This document shows, one piece after another, positions 27,781 through 35,400 of a stretch of 64,000 nucleotides of DNA. Under the pieces are notes generated by a model. That model was not told where the DNA came from, did not search any database, and worked only from the letters and a program-made list of their open reading frames with translations. This DNA is from UBA12087 sp964370815 (lineage in GTDB: Bacteria > Chloroflexota > Anaerolineae > Anaerolineales > Villigracilaceae), in the NCBI GenBank assembly GCA_964370815.1, contig CAYJKQ010000009.1:1-64000 (forward strand). The letters run 5' to 3'. The position numbers and the translations under genes are program-made. Each line of letters starts with the position of its first letter. Within the stretch, counting starts at the first letter, position 1.

Positions 27781-27827
27781 GAAACAATGGATACGAAATT
27801 TTGTGGGTGAACCACTGAATAAAAGCC

Positions 27828-27856
27828 TTGACATGGAAACCAAAAAACTATATAAT
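27828..27856 (+). promoter_or_regulatory. Consensus sigma-70 promoter
   Basis: TTGACA (27828-27833), a 17-bp spacer, then TATAAT (27851-27856): both hexamers match the consensus and the spacing is optimal. It drives the operon of membrane protein, winged-helix regulator and ABC exporter. So strong a promoter is expected to be repressed. Confidence 0.9.
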
Positions 27857-27858
27857 GC

Positions 27859-27885
27859 AAACCAGTTTGTGTAGTAAACCAGTTT
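27859..27885 (+). promoter_or_regulatory. Tandem AAACCAGTTT operator candidate at the transcription start
   Basis: Two exact AAACCAGTTT copies (27859-27868 and 27876-27885) with start points 17 bp apart. Each is palindromic in its outer four bases (AAAC-GTTT). They lie over and just past the predicted start of transcription, a position typical of repressor sites. The winged-helix protein at 28524-28844 in the same operon is the obvious candidate repressor. Confidence 0.65.
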
Positions 27886-27904
27886 ATAATTAATGGAGCA
27901 ACCC

Positions 27905-28546
27905 ATGCAACCCGACCTCATGAAAACAAAACTGCGCGCCATCCAGTATTATTACATCGACGGAACCTTTGAGTTCACCTTTGGCGGCTTGTGCCTTTTG
28001 CTGGCTGGCTTTTTCTTTATCCAGGCTGCTGTTCCCGAGAACCTGTCCGCCAACCTGCTCAGCCTGGCGCTGATGGTGGTCATTCCCCTGGGCGCCATTC
28101 TCATCAACCATCTGATCAAGCGCTTCAAAGAGCAGGTCACCTACCCGCGCACCGGGTATGTTGCCTACCAGTCTTCGCAAGGCAGGCAGCGCAGGGTACG
28201 CCTGGCGCTCAAAATCGGCGTATCACTCCTTGTCGGTGGCGTCGTGGCGGTATTCATCACACGTACCCCAAAATCCCTGGACTGGATGGCTGCCCTGACC
28301 TCGCTTGTCTTTGGACTGGTGCTGGCTTTCATTGGTTTTCGCAGCGGACTGAGTCGTTTTTATTTGCTGGGCTTCCTGGTGCTGTTGAGCGGGATGGTGT
28401 TGTCGTCCCTCGGTTACGGCAACATACCCGGGCTGGCGCTCTTCTACGGGTTGACCAGCCTGATCCTGTTCAGCTCGGGAGGAATAACCCTGTGGGCTTA
28501 TATTCACCATAATCCACCTGCGGATGAGGCTGCCCGTGAGTCCTGA
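27905..28546 (+). CDS. Six-helix membrane protein in an ABC-exporter operon
   Basis: A 213-aa membrane protein of unknown family with about six helices: GGLCLLLAGFFFIQAAV, LALMVVIPLGAILI, LKIGVSLLVGGVVAVF, LVFGLVLAFIGF, LLGFLVLLSGMVLSSLG and LALFYGLTSLILFSSGGI. Near residue 60 is a basic stretch (LIKRFKEQVTYPRTGYVAYQ). The start at 27905 is preceded by GGAG with seven bases of spacing; an ATG at 27893 is possible. It is the first gene behind the consensus promoter and overlaps the regulator gene by 23 bp. It could sense or shape the envelope under the control of that regulator. Confidence 0.75.
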   Translation: MQPDLMKTKLRAIQYYYIDGTFEFTFGGLCLLLAGFFFIQAAVPENLSANLLSLALMVVIPLGAILINHLIKRFKEQVTYPRTGYVAYQSSQGRQRRVRLALKIGVSLLVGGVVAVFITRTPKSLDWMAALTSLVFGLVLAFIGFRSGLSRFYLLGFLVLLSGMVLSSLGYGNIPGLALFYGLTSLILFSSGGITLWAYIHHNPPADEAARES

Positions 28547-28844
28547 ACACAATCTCTTTGCGGATGTAGACCGCCTGGTGCATGAGCCCTCGCGCGCCAT
28601 CATCCTGTCCGTTCTGGGGGCGGTGGAGAGCGCAGATTTCATCTACCTGAAGCGCGAAACAGGCCTGACGGGTGGCAACCTGTCGGTCCATCTTTCGAAA
28701 CTGGAAGCGGCAGGTTACGTAAGTATAGAAAAGACGTATCGCGGCAAGGTTCCGCTGACCCTGTGCCGGATGACCCCAGCCGGGCGCCTGGCTTTTGAGG
28801 CTTACCGCCAACAGCTTGCGAGTTTTATAGAAAATACAGAGTAA
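28524..28844 (+). CDS. Winged-helix transcriptional regulator
   Basis: A 106-aa ArsR/MarR-like regulator of the winged-helix type found beside ABC exporters. The helix-turn-helix is RAIILSVLGAVESADFIYLK followed by GLTGGNLSVHLSKLEAAGYV, and the wing is YVSIEKTYRGKVPLTLCRMT. It is probably a dimeric repressor of its own operon acting on the AAACCAGTTT pair. Whether translation starts at this ATG is uncertain, as no clear ribosome site is visible, and a GTG at 28536 is possible. Confidence 0.85.
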   Translation: MRLPVSPEHNLFADVDRLVHEPSRAIILSVLGAVESADFIYLKRETGLTGGNLSVHLSKLEAAGYVSIEKTYRGKVPLTLCRMTPAGRLAFEAYRQQLASFIENTE

Positions 28845-28870
28845 CTCAGCAATAATTCGGGGAAGATGGC

Positions 28871-28917
28871 GGGTTCGTTAGTGAGTTACACCTACTAACG
28901 AACCCCTCCCCCCTTTT
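28871..28917 (+). terminator. Internal terminator / attenuator hairpin
   Basis: GGGTTCGTTAGT (28871-28882) pairs exactly with ACTAACGAACCC (28894-28905), then CTCCCCCCTTTTTT. It lies between the regulator and the ABC ATPase gene, so it may separate transcript levels of the two parts. Confidence 0.75.
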
Positions 28918-28952
28918 TTGAGAAAATACAACACAAAGGAGTAAAAACATCC

Positions 28953-29867
28953 ATGTCCACTGTTGAGATCACAAATATTTCCAAATCCTTCGGTTCACTG
29001 AAAGCCGTGGATGATGTCAGTTTTAGCATTGGACAGGGCGAGCTGTTTGGTCTGCTGGGTCCCAACGGAGCAGGCAAGACCACCGCCATTCGTTGCATGC
29101 TGGACATCTTCAAGCCGGATTCCGGTTCGGTCTCCATTTTGGGGGGTCCTATGAGCGAAGCCAAGAAGGATCACATCGGTTACATGCCCGAAGAACGCGG
29201 CCTGTACCAGGACATCACCCTGGAGCGCTGCCTGAACTACCTGGGCTCGCTTAAGGGACTCAGCCCGACACAGGTTAAACAGAGCTCGGAAGCCTACCTG
29301 GAGCGCTTTGACCTGGGGGCTCACAAGAGCAAGAAGGTGAAAGAACTCAGCAAGGGAATGCAGCAGAAAGCCCAGATCATCGCCACCCTGTTGCACAAAC
29401 CCGACCTGTTGATCGTGGACGAACCATTCAGCGGTCTCGATCCAATTAATACCCAGCTTGTCAAAGACCTGCTGCGTGAACAGCACCAGCAGGGTGTGAC
29501 CCTGATCCTGTGCTCGCACCAGATGAACCTGGTGGAAGAACTGTGTGACCGTATTGTGCTGATCGACTATGGGCGGGCAGTGCTGTACGGCAGCCTGGAT
29601 GAGATCCGCAAGCGTTTTTCAGGGCATGCTGTCAGCATCCAGACCCAGGACAAACTGCCAAACCTGGCGGGAGTGGAACGGGTCGAGGCTGACAATGGTT
29701 CGTTCAAGCTGCACCTTGCTCCCGGTGTGCAAGCGCAGGATGTGCTGCGAGAGCTGGTTGAACAGAATATCAACCTGCAGGGCTTTAGGATCTCTGTGCC
29801 AACCCTGGATGAGATCTTCATCCGGGTGGTGAAACGGGTGAAGAATAACGAAGGCGGCGCAGAATGA
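28953..29867 (+). CDS. ABC transporter ATPase (NatA-like)
   Basis: A 304-aa ATPase of the DRA/NatA type. Walker A GPNGAGKT (about residue 36), Q-loop near YMPEERGLYQD, signature LSKGMQQKAQ, Walker B LLIVDEPFSGLD, H-loop LCSHQMN. The C-terminal 70 residues are the regulatory extension seen in NatA relatives. It powers the two permeases that follow. AGGAG is upstream of the ATG. Its stop overlaps the next start as ATGA. Confidence 0.93.
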   Translation: MSTVEITNISKSFGSLKAVDDVSFSIGQGELFGLLGPNGAGKTTAIRCMLDIFKPDSGSVSILGGPMSEAKKDHIGYMPEERGLYQDITLERCLNYLGSLKGLSPTQVKQSSEAYLERFDLGAHKSKKVKELSKGMQQKAQIIATLLHKPDLLIVDEPFSGLDPINTQLVKDLLREQHQQGVTLILCSHQMNLVEELCDRIVLIDYGRAVLYGSLDEIRKRFSGHAVSIQTQDKLPNLAGVERVEADNGSFKLHLAPGVQAQDVLRELVEQNINLQGFRISVPTLDEIFIRVVKRVKNNEGGAE

Positions 29868-31075
29868 TCAAGACCTGGCGCGTTGCCCTGCATGAATACC
29901 AGAGACATGTCTTTACCCGTCGCTTTTTGATGGGTTTGCTCAGTGTACCTTTCCTGATGGTTGTATTGGTCGGCCTGGTCTTTCTGATCATTTCCATGGA
30001 AAACGATACGCGCTCGGTCGGCTATGTAGATCGATCCGGACTGCTGGCTCAACCCCTGTCCGCTCCGCTGGTCAAAGCACCGGATAAGCCAATTGAGATC
30101 CTAGCTTACCCGGACGAAACCGCTGCCAATTCAGCTCTGCAAGCCGACAGGATCCAGGCTTACTTCCTGCTGCCAGAAGACTACCTGTCCACTGGTCAAC
30201 TGAAGGTGGTGCACGTAAAAAACCTAAAAAACCCGGCCCGTGACCAATTCTATGACTTCCTGGGGGTTAACTTGCTGTCCGGGTTGGATACCTCCGTCCG
30301 CAACCGCATCCTGTCCGGGGATGAGATCATCATCCAGGCGGTGGATGGCAGCCGCGAGATCTCTTCGGAGAATGGCTGGCTGGGCTTGTTCGTCCCAATA
30401 ATCGCTGCCCTGGGCTTCATGGTTGCCATGTTCACAGCCGGTGGCTACCTGATGCAAGCCGTGGTGGATGAGAAAGAGAACCGCACCATGGAAGTTGTGC
30501 TGACCTCGGTCTCGCCCAACCAGTTCATGGCTGGCAAGATCCTGGCAGATATGAGCATCGGTCTGACCCAGATCTTCGCCTGGCTGGTCTTCATCATCAT
30601 TGCATTCAAAGTGGCAGCCGGTAATTTTGAGCTGCTGCAAAACATCCAGATCTCACCCCAGATCATCCTGCTGAGCGTGGTCATCCTGCTGCCGACCTTT
30701 GTGATGTTCTCAGCTTTCATGGCGCTGATCGGGGCAACTGTCAGCGAGGCGCGCGAAGGTCAGCAGATGATCGGCTTGATCAGCCTGCCGATCTGGATCC
30801 CCTATATGCTGATCGGGTTGATCATGGAGAACCCGAACTCGCCGCTGTCTGTTGGACTGAGCCTGTTTCCCCTGACCTCCTCACTGACCATGTTGATCCG
30901 GCAGGGGGTCACCATCATACCGGGCTGGCAGATCGCTTCCAGCTCTGCGATCCTGGTGATCTGTGCGATTGGAGCCATCTGGCTGGCCGGGCGCGCTTTT
31001 CGCCTGGGGATGCTGCAATACGGTAAACGCCTGGCCTGGCGTGAGGTCTTTTCCCGGCGTGGAGCAACCTCATGA
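29864..31075 (+). CDS. ABC-2 permease (NatB-like), subunit 1
   Basis: A 403-aa membrane permease of the ABC-2 type. One N-terminal helix (FLMGLLSVPFLMVVLVGLVF) is followed by an extracytoplasmic domain (about residues 50-175, NDTRSVGYVDRSG) and then five helices, ending with a short cytoplasmic tail. VVDEKENRTMEVVLTSVSPNQ is the characteristic cytoplasmic loop contacting the ATPase. It overlaps the ATPase gene and the next permease gene by ATGA. It pairs with the next gene to form a heterodimeric exporter. Confidence 0.9.
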   Translation: MIKTWRVALHEYQRHVFTRRFLMGLLSVPFLMVVLVGLVFLIISMENDTRSVGYVDRSGLLAQPLSAPLVKAPDKPIEILAYPDETAANSALQADRIQAYFLLPEDYLSTGQLKVVHVKNLKNPARDQFYDFLGVNLLSGLDTSVRNRILSGDEIIIQAVDGSREISSENGWLGLFVPIIAALGFMVAMFTAGGYLMQAVVDEKENRTMEVVLTSVSPNQFMAGKILADMSIGLTQIFAWLVFIIIAFKVAAGNFELLQNIQISPQIILLSVVILLPTFVMFSAFMALIGATVSEAREGQQMIGLISLPIWIPYMLIGLIMENPNSPLSVGLSLFPLTSSLTMLIRQGVTIIPGWQIASSSAILVICAIGAIWLAGRAFRLGMLQYGKRLAWREVFSRRGATS

Positions 31076-32316
31076 AGAAGATACGCATCATTCTGATCAA
31101 CGAGATCATCACCATCATCAGCCGTCCATCCTTCTGGCTGGTGTCGCTGGGCATCCCCCTGGTGGCAGGATTGCTTTTCTCGGGTATGAGCGCCATCAAC
31201 AAGGACAGCGACACCTCCCAGGCGGTCAGCCAGATCTTCAGCGGTCCGCAGGAACTGCGCCCTGAAGGTTATGTGGACCTGAGCGGTATATTCAAAGAGA
31301 TCCCCGCCAGCATCCCGGTCGGAGCGCTGCTGGCTTACCCGGACGAGAACGCAGCCCGTCTCGCCCTGCAGCAGGATGAGATCTCGGCTTTTTACATCGT
31401 CCCCAAGGATTACCTGCAAACCGGAGAGATCCTGTACATCCGCCCGGATCTCAATCCTCTGGGTGGGGATCAATCCAGTTTATTTCAATGGGCATTGCAG
31501 GTCAATTTGCTGGGAGGGGATGTGATGCGCACCAGCCTGGTCAACGGTCCTTTCGATGTCCAGGATGTCTCCCTGGCACCTCCCGGACAGGCTGGACAGG
31601 ACGAGAGTGATCCGCTTTCCTACTGGTGGCTGCCTTACGGAGTAACCTTGCTGTTCTATTTCCTGATCATGGGTTCAGCCAGCCTGCTGCTCAGCAACAT
31701 CTCGAAGGAAAAAGAGAGCCGCGTGATCGAGATCCTGTTGAACTCGGTCACACCCCTGCAGTTGCTGACCGGCAAGATCGTCGGCCTGGGTCTGGTCGGG
31801 CTGGGTCAGACCATCCTGTGGTTTGGCACTGGCTATGTGCTCTTGAACAAGAGTGGGAGTGTATTAAGCCTGCCTGCCGGGGTCCACCTGCCTGCTTCGC
31901 TGGTCGCCTGGGGTTTGATCTATTTTGTGCTGGGCTATGCTGCCTATGCCAGCCTGATGGCCGGACTGGGTGCCCTGGCTCCCAACCTGCGAGAGGCTTC
32001 CCAGGTCACCTTTGTGATCATGATCCCGCTGATCGTGCCGCTCTTTTTCAGCAGTTCCGTCTTTATAGCTGACCCGAACGGACCTATTGCCACGGGTCTC
32101 AGCCTGTTTCCGCTCTCCACCCCTGTGGCCATGATGGCGCGGCTGGCGGTGGGAGGCGTTCCCTGGTGGCAGCCGCCCCTGGCTGCTCTGCTGCTGGCAG
32201 TAAGCGCAGTGCTGATCGTGCGGGCTGTGGCAGGCATGTTCCGGGCGCAGTTCCTGCTCTCCGGGCAGAGCATCAAGGTCAAGACCTATTTGAACGCACT
32301 GCTGGGGAAGGAGTAA
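31072..32316 (+). CDS. ABC-2 permease (NatB-like), subunit 2
   Basis: A 414-aa paralogue of the previous permease with the same plan: an N-terminal helix (PSFWLVSLGIPLVAGLLFSG), an extracytoplasmic domain with GYVDLSGIF, the ISKEKESRVIEILLNSVTPLQ loop, and five later helices. It is the last gene of the operon, followed by a strong terminator. The substrate of the exporter is not readable; NatAB relatives export sodium or antimicrobial compounds. Confidence 0.9.
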   Translation: MKKIRIILINEIITIISRPSFWLVSLGIPLVAGLLFSGMSAINKDSDTSQAVSQIFSGPQELRPEGYVDLSGIFKEIPASIPVGALLAYPDENAARLALQQDEISAFYIVPKDYLQTGEILYIRPDLNPLGGDQSSLFQWALQVNLLGGDVMRTSLVNGPFDVQDVSLAPPGQAGQDESDPLSYWWLPYGVTLLFYFLIMGSASLLLSNISKEKESRVIEILLNSVTPLQLLTGKIVGLGLVGLGQTILWFGTGYVLLNKSGSVLSLPAGVHLPASLVAWGLIYFVLGYAAYASLMAGLGALAPNLREASQVTFVIMIPLIVPLFFSSSVFIADPNGPIATGLSLFPLSTPVAMMARLAVGGVPWWQPPLAALLLAVSAVLIVRAVAGMFRAQFLLSGQSIKVKTYLNALLGKE

Positions 32317-32322
32317 TATAAG

Positions 32323-32389
32323 AGACATCCGAAGTCTTGCCCGTCTAAAATAGTTCGGGGTGCTAGACAAAGACTTCGGATGTCTTTTT
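32323..32389 (+). terminator. Strong intrinsic terminator of the exporter operon
   Basis: AGACATCCGAAGTCT (32323-32337) pairs exactly with AGACTTCGGATGTCT (32371-32385), then TTTTA. The 33-base loop is long, so the structure may be a Rho-independent terminator that also acts on the convergent gene at 32471. Confidence 0.85.
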
Positions 32390-32470
32390 AATTATCTGAG
32401 TTCGTTATAAACTCTGGATCTGATACTCGCTCAAATTAAATTCGAGACCTGCAGATTGCGTCTGACTCGA

Positions 32471-33856
32471 TCAAGGGTTGATGAGGGTGTAGTCAAAGCT
32501 GGAATTGTGGATGGTATCCACAATGAGGCTGGGCTGACCGATGCGCTGCAAGTGCAGGTCATATGCGCTGATAAAGAGGAAGCGTTCTGCATCCACCCAG
32601 GTGATGGCATAAGAATAGGGGCTATCGGTCAGTTTGACCGGCTGCCCACCCGGTGTACATAACCAGGGGTTTAATAGACGTCCATCATCGCTCAGGTTGA
32701 GCAGAAAACTTTGCGAGTTGGGTCTCCATCCCATGAAATTCAGGTTGATGTACTTCGTGCTGTCATACGAAGCAAAGATCGAATCCTGCCCGTTCTGGTC
32801 AACCAGGTGAACTTCGATCGGTTCCTGGTAATACAGGTAAACCAGTTTCGAGCCATCCGGAGACAGGTTGGCTTCGTATGAACCCTGGTAGGATATCAGC
32901 TTGACAGGGTCAGAAGTCACAGGTATACGCCAGACTGTCATCTGGGAGTCTGCAGGTGAGGCGATGCGGAAACCTGAGGAATCCTGCTCCCAAATGACCT
33001 GGGGTCCCATCATCGTATAAACGAAATCTGACGGATAGGTGAAGGCAACCCTGGCGCCGGATCCATCCGGATGGGTCAGGATAAGCTGATCGGGATGGTA
33101 GAGGGTCATCCATTGACCATCCGGTGAGAAGCTGAAAAAGCCGCCAGCGCCTGGACCAAATACAGAGGTCGGGGATCCGCCAGAATCAGGGTTGACAAGA
33201 TGCAAGTCGTACTGGTCTGTCACAAAATAGAGCTGGTGGCTGGCCGGGGCGAAATCCAGTGCGACCACCTGGGCGGCAGGCTGAATGGCATTCAGATTAT
33301 CCTCTCCAACCAGCAGGCGCGGGTAGCTGCCGTCAACGTTCACGGCAAAGATGCCAAAGGTGCCCTGCGGGTCGCGGCCAAGATAGGCGATCACCATGCC
33401 ATCATCCGAGATGCGTATCAGCTCTGTGCTGGACTCAGCCAACTGGCGTGAACCGGCGCTTTCATCCCAAACCATGACATGACCATCTTTGAAATAGGCA
33501 ATGCGCAGCAAACTTGACGCGGGCTCTGGTGAGGGAGTATCGGTTATGGGCAGAGGAGTATCGGTTACGGGCAGAATGGTAGGTTCTGGTGTTATTAACG
33601 AGTCCCCGGGCTTGCACTCCTGCCTGAAGTAGGCCCATTCATCACATTCGCTGCCGTCGGGGAAGATGCACACACCGGCAACCCCGCCGGAAGCGTCTGT
33701 TCTCAATTCCAGGATCCCACCGTTCTCTTCACAATAGACTGAAGCCGGATTGGGCAGGTTGGCTGCTGGCGTCGGGTTACCGGGATCGGGACTGCAGGAG
33801 GCTAATAATAAGATGTTTAACAAGAAGAATAGAGTAAATAGTGTTTTGCGGTTCAT
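32471..33856 (-). CDS. Lipoprotein with DUF333 and beta-propeller repeats
   Basis: A 461-aa lipoprotein (lipobox LLASC at about residue 20; ATG at 33856 after AGGAG). The first part is a DUF333 domain (PASVYCEENGGILELRTD, VCIFPDGSECDEWAYFR, QEC; about residues 30-85), then a Pro/Thr linker with three TDTP-type steps. After that come TolB-like propeller blades, e.g. SDDGMVIAYLGRDPQGTFGI, FSPDGQWMTLY and NLSPDGSKLVYLY. The protein probably works outside the membrane. The function is unknown. Confidence 0.8.
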   Translation of the reverse strand: MNRKTLFTLFFLLNILLLASCSPDPGNPTPAANLPNPASVYCEENGGILELRTDASGGVAGVCIFPDGSECDEWAYFRQECKPGDSLITPEPTILPVTDTPLPITDTPSPEPASSLLRIAYFKDGHVMVWDESAGSRQLAESSTELIRISDDGMVIAYLGRDPQGTFGIFAVNVDGSYPRLLVGEDNLNAIQPAAQVVALDFAPASHQLYFVTDQYDLHLVNPDSGGSPTSVFGPGAGGFFSFSPDGQWMTLYHPDQLILTHPDGSGARVAFTYPSDFVYTMMGPQVIWEQDSSGFRIASPADSQMTVWRIPVTSDPVKLISYQGSYEANLSPDGSKLVYLYYQEPIEVHLVDQNGQDSIFASYDSTKYINLNFMGWRPNSQSFLLNLSDDGRLLNPWLCTPGGQPVKLTDSPYSYAITWVDAERFLFISAYDLHLQRIGQPSLIVDTIHNSSFDYTLINP

Positions 33857-34318
33857 TTCAAACTCCTTCATTACGAGCGGGTTATGGAGAGAATTTCCAA
33901 CGCCCGGGATGCTGGTGGCGCACTCCGTTTGTGCGTCTTATCACATGTTAGACGATGAAGGGATTTGAAATGTTCCCTGTTGATTTATCGATTCTGGATA
34001 TTGGATCAGGACAGTTTCAAGAGGCTGGAAATGGTTCCTTTAATGGGAGCCAATATTCAAAACAATGGCGATCACGAACAGGATGGCATATCCAAACCAT
34101 AACCTGCGGTCCAGGCGTGCCAGCGGGAACCAGTAGAACATGACGGTGGTGAGATAACTGCTTGCCTTAGTGGTTTGTGGGCGGGATGAGACTCGGCTTG
34201 TAAGCAATAAGAACCCGCAGCCAGCCTGTCCTGGCGGACTGTCCAGGGAAAAATGCTTGAAAAATGCACAGACTCCGCCGCGCCCAATGCACCCAAGAAG
34301 ATGGGCAGCCTACCGCCT
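33857..34318. other. Gap with a possible gene remnant
   Basis: The left part (to about 34030) shows nothing supportable. The remnant described at 34040-34250 fills most of the rest. Confidence 0.4.
34040..34250 (-). pseudogene. Possible C-terminal remnant of a membrane protein
   Basis: The minus-strand frame ending TAA at 34042-34040 encodes SSYLTTVMFYWFPLARLDRR and then LWFGYAILFVIAIVLNIGSH. It has a helix-like hydrophobic end and a basic turn typical of membrane proteins. No start codon with a ribosome site is found for a whole gene, so this is read as the tail of a decayed gene. It could also be chance. Confidence 0.35.
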
Positions 34319-35110
34319 TCAAAGCAGCTCCTGTAGTGAGATTTTGGCGCTCTCGATATTATCATTTATTTGATATTTCAATTGTAATTCAACCAGGCAC
34401 TCAAGGTACAATCGTACCAATTGAGCAACCGTGTCTTCATCGGAATGGTGATACGACTGTTCGACTGTTTGCTGTTGCGCTATTGACAGATAGCGATATG
34501 CTCTCTTTGAACCAAAAACCTGCCCGCCCTGACAAGATGCTGCGGCAATGAAAATCAGTTTCCTCATTTCTTCGAGCAGGGATTGAACCTGAAACCCATC
34601 GCTCCTTCGACAAGCTTTACGTGCATCGTGTACATAGAAAGGAAACCACTTCAAGTGTTGGGCGATTTCCTTCTCGATATCCTGACTCGGCTTTGACTGG
34701 TCCTCCTTGGCAAGTTTGGGCTGGAGTTTTCCATTGCGGTCAAAGACGATCTTATATTCGGAATAGGGCATCTGCTCCGATACGTACCGTAATTGGCTGA
34801 AAATGATGTCTATCTCCAGACCGATCGGGGGGAACTGAGACTTGCCGTAGAGCACAGCTATCATCTTGCAGTGTTCCCAACCCCTTTCCAGAAAATGAGC
34901 GGGTTCCCCCACAGCCATTATCAATTGATGCCGCAATGCGAAAGCCTTGCTGAAAGCCTCTGCGCTATTCTTCGTTGCAACGCCTAAATCAATATCCGAG
35001 AATTCATCCTGAAATTGATTGGCTAGAGACCCGGCGAGAAAAGCTCCTTCAACGCTTGGGAAGGTCGCTAGTTTATTAGAAAGTACATCCAGGGCTTCTT
35101 GATAGTTCAT
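34319..35110 (-). CDS. Nucleotidyltransferase-fold protein
   Basis: A 263-aa protein with the polymerase-beta-type nucleotidyltransferase signature GSLANQFQDEFSDIDLG (GS...DxD) at about residues 27-44. Its C-terminal helical part (CQGGQVFGSKRAYRYLS, VEQSYHHSDEDTVAQLVRLY) resembles aminoglycoside-adenylyltransferase-like proteins. The acceptor is unknown. The start overlaps the end of the degraded frame at 35107-35388 (ATGA). Confidence 0.7.
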   Translation of the reverse strand: MNYQEALDVLSNKLATFPSVEGAFLAGSLANQFQDEFSDIDLGVATKNSAEAFSKAFALRHQLIMAVGEPAHFLERGWEHCKMIAVLYGKSQFPPIGLEIDIIFSQLRYVSEQMPYSEYKIVFDRNGKLQPKLAKEDQSKPSQDIEKEIAQHLKWFPFYVHDARKACRRSDGFQVQSLLEEMRKLIFIAAASCQGGQVFGSKRAYRYLSIAQQQTVEQSYHHSDEDTVAQLVRLYLECLVELQLKYQINDNIESAKISLQELL

Positions 35111-35388
35111 CGTTCTGTCCTCGATTTGTGATGCCTATGTGGCACCCACCGGCTCGTGTAAACGGCAGCTGGAGAGAGAAATTTATAGAAACGGAACCCA
35201 GCTAAAGCCAGGAAAAAGCTCATGAATCGCGCCTGAGGGAACCACCTTCCTAAGCTCTGATCACTTCCTGCCGCTCCAACATGCCAGCTGAGTTCGCGGC
35301 GACCATTGCGCAGCATCATATGTCGCAGGAACTGGCGAATGCGCCAGTAATCATCGTCATTTTTGTAGGGTTGCATAGTGAGTTTCAT
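35107..35388 (-). pseudogene. Chimeric remnant: GNAT 5' end fused to a B3/B4 3' end
   Basis: The 93-aa frame begins like the GNAT at 38314-39258 (DYWRIRQFLR...ELSWHV against DYWRIRNFLR...ELSWHV) up to about 35280. From there the DNA matches the end of the B3/B4 gene: in another frame it reads LERQEVIRA then TAG at 35252-35250, against VLERQEVIAA then stop in the intact gene. The two parts join at a shared GCTGGC stretch. The intact GNAT and B3/B4 genes lie side by side, in the same order, at 39258-37541. Beyond 35250 the reading frame is not homologous to either. Confidence 0.75.
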
Positions 35389-35400
35389 TATTTACCTTCC

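Larger units (their letters stand above)
27419..27904. other. Intergenic interval holding two dispersed repeats and a promoter
   Basis: Two repeat copies (27533-27596 and 27710-27780), then the consensus promoter and operator-like pair (27828-27885). The opposite side carries the start of the CheB-CheR gene. No coding frame in it looks genuine. Confidence 0.5.
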
